Source of the DNA: Cliona cf. orientalis
Lineage: Eukaryota; Porifera; Demospongiae; Clionaida; Clionaidae
Direction of reading: 5' to 3'
Assembly: GCA_963930775.1 (NCBI GenBank)
Contig: OZ005695.1
Location: 5,890,001-5,954,000, forward strand
DNA length: 64,000 nucleotides
The first letter of the stretch is position 1, and every line of letters starts with the position of its first letter. Both the position numbers and the translations under genes were made by a program. Under the pieces are notes generated by a model that was not told the origin of the DNA, did no database searches, and was given only the letters and a program-made list of their open reading frames with translations. This document shows positions 23,301-35,300 of the stretch, in pieces.

Positions 23301-26300
23301 CGACGTTTTCTTCTCCAGCCTACTTCTAGCCTTCTTTCTGGGCTCATGAAACTGATCGCTCGTCATTCAGGTGGCTTACTGGGCATATGCGCCTAACAAA
23401 AAGTGGTAAAGCTCGCACAAAACTATGCGCTTAATAAAAGTATGCGCTTAACAGCGAGCAGCACTTAACAACTAGTTTCTACGGTAAATATTAAGAATAA
23501 AATTAATAATGCATGGATGCATGGTGTTTTGACGGTGGGAGTGTAAATTTAAAGAAAGGCCTAATAAATTTGTGTACTACAATTTTGCTGAAGAAAGTGC
23601 AGTGCCCACTGTTAACTTCAGTTTGCATGTTGCAAGCTAGTAGTCTACCCAGGAAATTTTTTTATCACGGTGTGGAGCTAGGTGTCAAAGATAATTAAGT
23701 GTCCACTGCTCTCTGATAACTTCACTTGCTTTCTTATATGCGTCCGCAATGAAACGTTACATCTTTAATTACTGAACCACTATACTACACAATATGCATT
23801 GTATATATAGGGAGGTCAGTTGTTGCACACATTCTTTCCACTCCTACAACCCAGGGGGTTGGACAACACCACGTGCAGTACATATATGCTTGAGTCAGCA
23901 ATATTATTGCTCTAGTGTAGCAAAACAAATTTCAAAGTGCTGCAGCTGGCTAACTCTAACACGGATCCAACCAACACTCAAGCTCAAGGCTTTTTAGGTG
24001 ATTTGTAGTGACTTCAGTTATCAAACCCCGTCGAACCTCATACAAGCTAGATCGTGATAATCGAGGAAAACAGTCTTTGTAAAATTACACGATGATAAAA
24101 TGGATCTAAATTTCCCGTGTTGAGCTGGAAGTAGAAAAACCTTTCTAGAACCCATCGCTAAACAGTTGTACATTGAATTGGTACCTTTCAGCAGGAGTAA
24201 CTACAGTACTGCATGAGTCGAATACGGCACTTAACTGCATGCTGAGTCGGCACATTTCTCATGCGTTAATCACATTCCTGAGCGATTGCGCACGCATCTT
24301 GTCCAACCCCCCTGCCTACGACCAAGTGTGAGTTGCTCTGTACTACCTCAAATGAGCGTTGTGCTGGGTGCACCTCATATCGCGACATGTTGCGTGCAAC
24401 TTCAAGTAAACAGGCTAAGAGGACGGTAGTTGCTTCCCGCAGTGATCCAAGCGGTAGCACCAATTACCAGTTTTTATCCAAAAGCAAGCTAAAGGATAGA
24501 CTACGTGCAATACACACCTTACAATGCAATACTCACAAGAAGCTGGAGCGATTAAAGGAGAAATTTGTTGAATCTCGTGAGAAGAATGGTGTGGATGTCG
24601 ATGAGGAAACACATGATGATCTCCTCAACGTTATGGAGAAATGTTCTAAAGAGGGACTCGTTAAGCATTTCCGCTATATGGCAGATGGTGCCTCACCTAA
24701 TCAAATTTTTTTTTGATTGCACACAGTCACAAAATCATGAGTACAAGATCCTGAATCTGTTCACTCAAGATAAGTGGTTTATCTACCTTTCTCTGAACCC
24801 CCCCCCTCATATTTGAAGACAATAAGCATTGTTTAGCAAGAAACATGATCTATGGGTAAGTCTCGTTTGCATAGGACGAGCCTCGTCCTCAGACCATTAA
24901 AAATGAATAGTGAATGTATCATCACTACATTTTGCCACAGATATCACTACCAAGTATTGACCTTTTTACAGTGTTAATTCTCGAAGGGCCTGGGTGTGAG
25001 GCTAGTGTACAATTATGAACACAAGTATAGCTAGTAATTGTTCCTTTCCTTATTTTAGTCATGTAGAGAACCAGGGCAGATCCCTCTCATGGAGCCACAT
25101 CGTAAATCGATCTCTACTCAAGGTCCAGTGGTAGTGGAATATGGATCGTGCCAAAGCTGAAGTATGAACATGTGTACTTAACATCATTCTCAAAGATGAG
25201 AGTAGACTTGGCTGCCCATGCAGGTATATGTAATACCTTAAAGGTACATTTTTCTGTGCGTGAAAACATTTTGCAAATTGGTCAAAACGGGCCTTTTGAT
25301 TTATGTGTTGAACGTTTCATGCATTACAAACATATAGCGTGATAATCATACTATGTACAACGAAAAATATTTTTCAGAGCAACAATTTTCTTATATATAT
25401 AGTCTGTGTCATTACACGAGGGCATGGATACGCGTCTTGGATGCGCCCGGTTGCTGGTGCAGGCGGAGAGAAAGTCCGCACTACAAGGCTCAGGATTGAT
25501 CAGAACTGTAGGGCCGTGTGCACAAAGATGAGTGCCTCGGGCCATAGCTATAGCTAGAGATGCATTGTCGAACGATCGGCGCGAAAGCGCCATGCGTTTC
25601 GAGAGGCCTGCTAAGCAGGCGCTGGCGCTAGCCACCAAGCCTCGAGCAAAGCGAGAGACGAGGTCTGTTCTTTGTCATACCTATCAGTAGTCCTGTAGCA
25701 ACGTTCGAGCTGAGCGAGAACGTCGCCATTGCACACATAGTGGAGCCAGAGCAGTTGCTTGCTATGAGGGGTGTGGCCCCTGCAATCGCTTCAATCTGCG
25801 CATGCACACGGTACTAATGGCAATCTTGCTCAGGCAGGATAGTGTTTGTGCATGAACTACGTCTCTATGTTTTGTAAGCATGTGCTTTTAATAGATAATC
25901 GTGCATGCTAGCCACATTATCCCACGATTGTGACATTAAACGTACTTGTAATATGCGATACAAATTTGTGACCACCGCTTGACTGGCATAATTTGCATAA
26001 ATAAAACTCGTGCAGAAAAATGTCACTTTACGGTACTATGATTATAAATATTGTGATTCTTAGGTGCTGAGTGCCACAGTGATGGACGCTTTAAAGTTGA
26101 CAGGAGAAGAGGCCAAGCAGACTGCTCATTTCATTGAACTCATGGACAAGTTTTTTGATTAATTTCCTCAATGTCTGGGAAATATAGCAGGTAAGTATTT
26201 CAGGATCCATTCCACTCAAATGATTTCAGATTGAAGGTACTGAAGGTGTTAATTGGGGCGAGCCCCACATAAACGGGAATGAACTGCGTGAATGAGATAT

Positions 26301-29300
26301 ATATATGGTATGTCGGTCTCTTCCTTAGTTACCCCCCCCCCCCCCCCCCCCCCGCCCAATGTCGGTCATTCCAGATTCCGTATTATAATATGCTGTTCTA
26401 ATTCAGCAACTTGCAAATTTACACTCGGGTCTTTACATGTAAGAGGCGATCAAGAGCTAGAGCAAAATCTTGTCCAGTATCAATCGGAGTCAGCTCAACA
26501 GCGCAAGCAACAGCTAAGAAGGCAAAGAGCAGAGTATTGAGCAGTGCCAGCTATCCATGCAGCGAAAATATGGACTCAGAGAGGCTACATGTAGGCTATT
26601 TGAAATGAGCAGCATTTGCCTTAGCCACAGAGTCGGCAGAGAGAGAGGCCCAGGCTATGAGACTTGAGTGCACATCAACACAACTGGCCGAATTAGAAGA
26701 GAGGCCAGGCTAAGTAATGAGTGCACGTTGACATGAGAGAGTCAGCTAGCTTGGTCACCCGATCATATCAAACGGAACACTATACTTAGCACAAATGCAT
26801 AAGTGTGAATCCTGCTCAGCCAATAAATTATAGCTAGCCTTTTGGGGGCCACAAAAACATCTGTCGCTTGCTCACAATGCTGTGCATTTCCCTAGTGTTT
26901 ACGCTCATGCTTATATATGTCAATTACACTGTTTTGGGCTACTTTGAAGACTGGGCGAGGTCTGTTGAAGCGAGAGAAGGTTTTTCAAAGACAGAAAAGA
27001 ACAAGATGTTGTTAATTAAGTGATGCTACCAGAAATGGTATTAAGTTCACAGGTTATTGTGCTATATTATGTCTATAGTTGTATACCATTTATATGCACT
27101 ATTTAATATGCAGTGAAGTCCTTTGTAGACATGGTGAAGTATCTGTTCACGTTAAAGGGAGTGAATTTTTTGAGTAAGAAGATCAGTTAGGATCCATTGG
27201 AGAATTTTTTCGGAAACCAAAGGCAATGCGGAGGTGTTAATTAATGAGAATACCACAGTCCAAGAATTTTGCAAAAACACTTAATTAAGCACTGAGGGTC
27301 ATTAACTATAATGTGTGTGGGTATACGTGCGTCGCAACTGCCGTGGAAGGAAAAGAGTTAGATGATGACTCGCTTGAGGAGAACACTCCTTTCGGGAAAA
27401 GGAAAGTGGATAGGAAAATAATTTCATAATAACAATGACACTGTAACTAAAACATTGTTATGATAGTATTAGTTTTACTTTTTGGCTTCATCGTATGTCT
27501 TCTTTCTTAGTGTTTTAGATTTCTGTGTAGATTTTTTTGTTGACTGCTCCGGCCATAAATGATTTAGCAAATGAGAAACCTCTGTTATTACAAAAAGTTC
27601 CATAATCATTTTCAGTTGGCTATATCGCACTGTGTCACATGATAATCATGTGCAAGCCACATGGCGTGAATCTGATTGGTGCAATAGAATTCAGAAATGC
27701 CACGTCAGCAAGCCCCAGAGAGCACTTGATGTGTACCAGACCCTTTCCTCCTTTTGGGGGTGGGGTCTGGGATCAGATTACCGTAAGTAGAACTAGAATG
27801 ATCTACCGTACTTAATCTAATACTACGCATGGAAAAAAAAAACTTCAATTCCGAAAAACGCACGTTTTTCTGGTAGGTCATCAATCGCTCCATATATAAA
27901 CGTGATGAGAATTCGTAAAATGCTAATTTATTGTGTTAAATCGGATCATGCGTTGTATTCAATTAACTACGGTATTACATTTCCAATCCCAGTTACGTAA
28001 TCCATGCATATTATCTATGATTAAGTAGGCGTGGTTACAATCGCTGGCTGTGCATCATTCAAACGTGGCATAAAGCTAGCTAGGCTTACTTTTACAGCTA
28101 CTTGGCAGGTTATCGTCTTACATAGACCATTCAAAGGTCAGTCCTCACAAACTAGCCATTTGAGCTGCATTATTCAAGGCAGCTACACGTATTCGAATAA
28201 ACATTAGACCTTAGCAGGAGACTGAGCCCAAAGTGGGGGGTGGGCCAATATTCCATAGTGGGCCCTCTTTCGCGAGGGTATGGTAGTTTTTTTATGCAAC
28301 TGCTCCTTGACTCGCATAATTCACATAAATAAAACTCTCACATAAAAATGTTACTTTAGGAAAAAAACAACTTACTTGTTTCTCATCCATGCCTGTCCCT
28401 ATTTTTACAGGCCACCTCTACAAATTTTATTCCTATTGTGCATGGGCAAGCGCTGTAGCGTTCTTTACCAACTAGAGCTCAAAAGAGCACATACCTCACG
28501 TGCTGCAGCGTACATGTCAGAGAGCAAAACTAAGTATTTGCGACACTTGTGGGCCTTGCCAAACCATTTGAAGCATACTGAAGCCAGGTTTTCAACGATA
28601 TTGACAGATACATTGTACTCATAAGTCACTCAGATGTCTAGATATCTATATCTTCAAACAAGTTGTTTTATGTGGCCTTGTGGTAATATTATTTTGACAT
28701 TAAACAATAATACGCACAACATGCAACAAATAACCTTGAAATTGAAAAGGGTTACAAAATAGTTAAAGATCAATATGCAGTGCTATCTTAATGCACGTTG
28801 CAGACTGAAACTGAACTGAGGTCTGGTAGCTCCATTGCATGAAATTAACATAATAATTTATTCTATGGGCCTGGGCTTTATTATGTTATATATCCTACTT
28901 AGCCTTGTATCCTGGGGTGGTTTATAAGTGATGAATCCCTGCTTGTATAATAGTTAGACACTGTTTAGGAGGTTTCTATGTGATTTAGAAGTATATAGGT
29001 TACATCACGAGGTGGAGGTCTCTACGGGATTTACACACCAAGGGCCGGAGGCCCGAGGCTGTGTAAATCGCGTAACAGTCTGCACGAAGGGGTCACGTTT
29101 TCCATACATTTTCTTATTTGTATAGGAAGTACTTTGTTTACTTTGGTTGCCAGGCGCATGCGCCTAAGGCTAGCGCATTGCGCGAGCGCCAAACGTATGC
29201 GCATTCATGATAATATATTGCGCACACGTTGTATGAACGTGATTGTATACGGTTGCACGCGTTTTTACGATTAATATTAGCGCCACCGCCAAAAAGGTCA

Positions 29301-32300
29301 GCGGGCCAGGCAGGGGTCAAGGGAGCCAAGTGCACCATATTACAAAAATCAGGATTTGATACCAAAATATCTCTTACAAATAGAAACAATCAAGATTCAG
29401 CTATAACATATGTTAAACTACTGGTTGTAATGTATCTACACTGGTGTTTTTGAAGGATTGGCTGCTTGTCTTCACCATGTTCAAAAATTCTGAAAATGCT
29501 CCAGACACAAAAATCTCCAAATGTGTTGTACAAAATAGACCATCACTCGAAAACTGTAGTGAATGGGTTGGTTCTACTGTAGAGTGTTAGGACAGAATCT
29601 TAAGACCATCCCAAATGTGTTGTACAAAATAGACCATCACTCGAAAACTGTAGTGAATGGGTTGGTTCTACTGTAGAGTGTTAGGACAGAATCTTAAGAC
29701 CATCCATTTAATCCAGCCATCAGCGTTGGGTAGGCTCTGACTGGGGGCCTTGAGTATGTATAGTGGAATTTTTCGGTTTTATGCACCTCACAGATCCCAA
29801 CTAGGGTCAACCTGTATCTCTTGAAGAAAGTATGTTCTACATATTATGGTATTGAAGTCCTGTACCAAGTTTTAGGTCCATCGCAGGCGTGCAAGTATAT
29901 GTTCAAAAATTCTGAAATATGTTGAAATGAGGATCCCTGCAGATAGTGGCAGCAGCAGGAGAGCTGTTTTACACAACCTACCTCAGGACAACTCTTGAAA
30001 CGACTGCGTGTAGCTCATAATATAGTTGTTTCAACCAGTGCTTGGCTCAAAACCCTTCGCACCGACGTTGCTGACACGTACCGTCGGCTCGAGTTGACCG
30101 CCTGTTCTGTCAGCCATGTTGGAATTTGCCCATACAAAATCCCCATAGTGTAAATTAACTTCCGGGTGCTTGATTCACTTCCGCGCGAATAAGAAATTTG
30201 ACCCCTTCGTGCAGACTGCATGTAGAGACCGAACCATAGATCATATAGACTACGTAACCGGGATTGGAAACTGCTCACGTGAGCAATAGAGTCCATTGGT
30301 GCAATCCGTGTCGCACAAAAATGCACAAAAATTGTGAAAAACACACAAAAAATGGCCAAAAATCACACATTTTTCCAATACTTTTGACAATAGCTACTAA
30401 ACAGAAATACTTACAACCTTATAATTTAGCTATCCTCGTGGACAAGGCCTTCTTCTAACTATTTATAGTGACGAGAAGTTCCTTAGTTCAGTATCTGAGG
30501 TGTTCTAGTCCCAACAACGAGGCGACTTCAAGATGGCGTCGGTTTTTTGTGCTTCTGGCGGTTTCTGGCTCAGCCGCAGCAGTATATCCTCCAAATAGTG
30601 GCTATCCTAGTGCAGAGGCACCATATTTTGACTTTGAGCTTCGGTTTTTGGTAGCTGCCGCCACGCGAATCGAGATACAGTCCCGAAAGTGGTTTGTACA
30701 GTATCCTATGGGGCAAGTATGGACGAAGACGATTGAAATAGCAGTGAACAACTTAGTACCCCGAAAAGACTGCCGTAGATAGTTGCGCTCTTCAAAAACT
30801 TTTGCTAGTAGTATTTTTCCATCATTGAGCTTTACTTTCGTTACCTCCACTTAGCTACAGCACCAACACAGGCTGCAGTACAGCCATGTTCAGCTGCCTC
30901 GGTCTAGGGACACGGAGTGCCCGCCATGGCTTGCATTAACTCTATTGCTCACGTGAGCAGTTTCCAATCCCGGTTACGTAGTCTATAAGATCTATGACCG
31001 AACCGAGTGATGTAACCGACTTGTACCATGGGCTACGTGGTCGTATCTACGGCCTAGCAAGTACAGCGCCGGCCATAAAAGGCTCGAGCGCATACCTAGC
31101 AACAGTTCAAACTATCGTCGTCGATCGAGTCGACGCTGGACATCGATGCATAGTGAGCCGACGCCGTTTTCTGTCCAACTCGAGCTTCTTCCTTGACATT
31201 CAGAACCACAATACTATCGTCGCTGCGTACAAAAGGCCGGCCATGTCATCGCTGTCTTGATTTCAACTCGAGGTAGTCAGAGTGCAGCTCAGTTTTTACT
31301 ACTGCTGACTTGACAATTCTATTGCTCCACCCATTCAATTAATTAACACAGTAAGACCTAGCTGCCTACTAACATCTGCATACAGTACTCTGCATAGCAC
31401 TAGAGCTCTGTACTTTGTCTCTTTCACTAACAAAAGATGCTGTAACTACCCTAGCAGGCATGATCATGTAAAATTTCATAGCCTCAGAGGTAGGTGTCTA
31501 TCTAGATAGACACCTCCTAGGAGGTGTCTATTTTATTTAGACACCTCCTATAAATCAATCTGATTGGTTAGAATGTTACAACCATGGTACAAGACTGAAG
31601 GGCTCTGTGTAGAGAATCCCGAGTGAAGCGAGGTTTTTACTGAGTGAGATATTGTAAATCACATAGAAATCGACTAAACAGTGTCTAACTACTTTAGAGC
31701 CTAGCAACAATTAATGCCCAAAAGCCTTGTATGTAAACAAATGCCTAGCAACAAACTATAGAGCCATATAGGCAAACAAATTTACCAGGTTTTTTTATGG
31801 AGCTTACAAGGTTTTTTTATGGGGCATATATACAAGGTTTTTATGAATGATAGATACTGCAGTATAACCAATCAGATCATTGTATTTGTTACAAGTACAA
31901 GTAGGACCTAAGGTCTGATAAATTCCTCTATTTGTAAACTTGTAATTGGCAATTACATGTACAAGATGTTTACTTTGTCATGTCAATTGTGCAGACTGAC
32001 CAATAGGAAGTAGGATATATATATCAGTTGAACCATAGGATTTATCTTGGAAAACCACCCCCATAACAAGGGCGGAGTTTAGGCATATTGTATACATTAC
32101 TGTGGTACATGTTTAGCTATGGCTCGTAGCTTTTATGAGGTGATTGATGGCAGGGAGGACACTTTGATCTTATACATCTACAACTTTGGGCTCATATATA
32201 CTCCTGTTAATACATATAGTGCTTTATACATTGATATAATATGTAAGCTAATGCAATGCACCTTGGGTGCAGTTCATGTGTTTTGTGGCACATTCCAATG

Positions 32301-35300
32301 GGCAATTCAGTTAAAACTTAAGTGTCATCACAGAATGACTCGAATAAGATCGAATTACAACAAAGTGTCTGACTAATTGACTCACAATCTTAGCTCGTAA
32401 ATCCCTGGTGAACTTATATCCACCAGTGTCTACTTTTTCAACTCCTCTGTTGCATAATGTGATTGCTGCTTCTTTGTCAAATTCAGTATCCAATCGAATA
32501 TGCCCTTCAATCATTCTAAGTATTACATGTATACATAATATTAAACATTTTGGTTGTTATATTAACAAATACCTGTCAATTGTTGCATCTAATGTAGGAT
32601 AAATTTTATTATCTTGATCATTAAGTGATTGCAGATTGTTCAGAGAGCGTCCCATCAACTTAGGTATATCTTTCTATTATAGAATTAAGACCATAATATA
32701 TAATCCACAGATGCATCTATAGAGCGACTGTATAAGATGTCATCACAACATGTCATTTAGTGTACTGATCATAAACCTAAAAAAAGAGCTTGCAGCCTTG
32801 TAATATACAGAAGCCTAGCCTACTTCTTTATCTTTACACAGACTCTTACGGCACACGGTAAAAAAGTCGCTTGCACCATACAAGTTAACTGCACTTAGAA
32901 AATTAAAACTTTCGGATATCCACTATACATCCCTATGCCTGCTTTTTGAGTAGCTGTATGCATGCATGAGGTGCAAAAGTAATGCAACTGAATCAAAACT
33001 GACTATCCTGAACCATCAGTAGCAGGGACAACATTTTCTCCCACACGCAAGTCAAGAACACTCAAACAATATAATAATATTATAGCACGAACAAGTTGAC
33101 ATCAATAGGTGCATAATAATCAAGAAAAGCAAGCGTAGGGATGTATAGCGGATGTGATTATCCCTACAAATCTTGTTTGTGTACTTCAGTTTTGTTCAAT
33201 TGTTTTATACTTGTTCTATATAGATTAGTGTATCATACCATAGGTTCTGCCCAGAAGCCATAGCTCTCAATGAGTAACACGGCCTCAACACGATCAGGAA
33301 GAGCTCCAGCAAACTAATTCAGATATCATACTATGTATGGTCAAAATGAAGTCACCACGTAGTAACCATACTCACTTACCCAACTAGCTGCACCACCACC
33401 TACCAAAATAAAATACAAGAGTACAGCTTGTGGTATTTATATATTTTTTGCACATACCCATTGAATGAGCAAGAAAAGAACATTTTTCCCATTTCAGAGC
33501 TGCACGAATGCACAGGATACACGTACATACAGTCAGGTACCTGTTTCAGAGCTTGAAATTTATATACACACTCACCATCAATTACATACTTGACATCTGC
33601 AATATAATTGTATGCATCGTAATGCACACCACTGGGCCTGTGAGAAGATTTTCCATGGCCAGGCCAGTCAATGGCAACAATGTAGAGCTCTACAGATAGT
33701 ACATGTTGAACATCTACAAGTCTTAAGCAGGACCCAATCTCTCTGTTGTTATCGTTGTTACTCATGTTGTCATTATCCGTACAAAAATTGATGGATCTCA
33801 AGATTTACGCATCATAACAAGTGATATAATTATTAATCCTCAGCACATGCACGAGGTCCGTCTGTCTGTCTGTCTATCTGCTACCACGCTAGCTGCTACA
33901 TACCTCGTTTGCAAGTCCAACTTGCAGTGTTGTAAGGTTCCTTGTGGCATTCCAAACGCATGATTCGTGTGGACTTCACCAAAACACTTCATTTGCCAGT
34001 TTTGGAGTCATTTGCTGTTTCTAAGCTTCTCGACTTTGCCCGAGCTAGCGACAACATGACTTAACGTATAACTACAACGTTGTGTGTTGCGCGCTATATA
34101 CGGTATGTACGTCTATTAACCCTCAACGCATGCGTGGTTGCATCAATCCCGCCGCTCAGTCCACTGGCGAGCTTTTGACGATCGTGGGATGACAGTGGCT
34201 TCTTTTCAAATCTAAGGCTTAGCTGCCAATTGCCATGTGTATTCTTGTGGTACCCTTTGACTCTCTGGCTTGTATGTATGCACAGCATTCCAGTGCTTGA
34301 ACCCAAGATAATATTGGACATGCAATATTGCTCAGTGTACTTCAGTCTTGTGCCAAGGCTTTGCATCATAGTTAGCTAAGTCCCAAAGAATTGGAGGTTA
34401 GGCTACAGTGAAGGAAGTTAAGTTGATGTCGACACCACAGTGTGGAGTTCGATATTACACATCAGGGTTGTTGCTGCTGTGAGCCGTTGATTCTTGAACA
34501 ACACTGCTGTGCAAGTATAACATTAGCCTCGCGATCGTCCCCAATCCTTAATATTATAGTAGCCTCGCCCCGGCCCCGGCCCTTTAGCTACCCCCTCTTC
34601 TGCATGCAACTGTTGAAGCATGTAGCTAATGCCATGCAACATGCCAAGGGTTTTGTACTCAAGAGAGCTCTAGTTACATGATTTATATAGGCATCACAGA
34701 GAACTTTTTTCATAAAATGGCAAAGAGGTGACTCCTTTCCGGAGTTCATTCACATCCATTGCCCACTCCTAATAACGTTACATGCCACTGATTTTAAGTT
34801 CATTGTAGAGCAATACCACTTACTGTACATATCTGCTAGTGGCAAAAATTGCATAGTATGCACACAGGGTATGTGCTCCAGCAAACTGAACAGTTTGCTT
34901 ATGGATATTAGACATACGTACCCATTGGCTTTTTCATGCCAAACCACAAAAAGGTGCTTGAAACTTTTAGAGGACTGTAGGAAACTAGGCACATGTGAGG
35001 TATTATTTTGTTGTTGAGCTAGGAGACTTACATGCATGCACGCACACACCTCTACACCATAGTAAATTGGGATACATGTAGGTGGTCGAAAGTCCTGCCA
35101 CAAAATCAAGAGAACTGTAGTTGATGCATTTTTGTTATTTCGTGAGTTCACTTCTGCCCAATACGGCTAGACTCCCACAAGGGCTAAGCCACCTGTTTCC
35201 CAGGATCATGATGAGTTGATATAACACTGGGGGGCACTTCGTTATCTTGGATGCGGATGAAACTGATACCACTTCCCCTTGGTATTATGAATCCCAAGCC

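Larger units (their letters stand above)
22315..28019 (+). mobile_element. P-element/THAP9-like DNA transposon, 5.7 kb, degraded
   Basis: The ends CATAGATAATATAGACTATG (22315) and its inverse ending CTATG at 28019 form TIRs that continue for about 45 bp (GTAACYGKGATTGGAA). Flanks ATTAAAT (22308-22314) and ATTAAGT (28020-28026) are a target duplication with one change. Inside, transposase fragments of P/THAP9 type lie in order on the plus strand (24333-24716, 25148-25222, 26064-26190, 26936-27012, 27114-27429). P elements make 8-bp duplications; 7-8 bp fits here given one ambiguous base. An intact N-terminal THAP domain was not found. Confidence 0.75.

Noticed and set aside
28951-31690. One 2.7-kb element defined by AGTTAGACACTGTTTAG ends
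   Set aside because: Homology with the copy at 55482-56735 continues past the right end, so the ends are not reliable borders.
32119-32376. Plus-strand ORF MARSFYEVIDG near the hydrolase exons
   Set aside because: No known homology, and the minus strand here gave no in-phase hydrolase exon either; likely chance.
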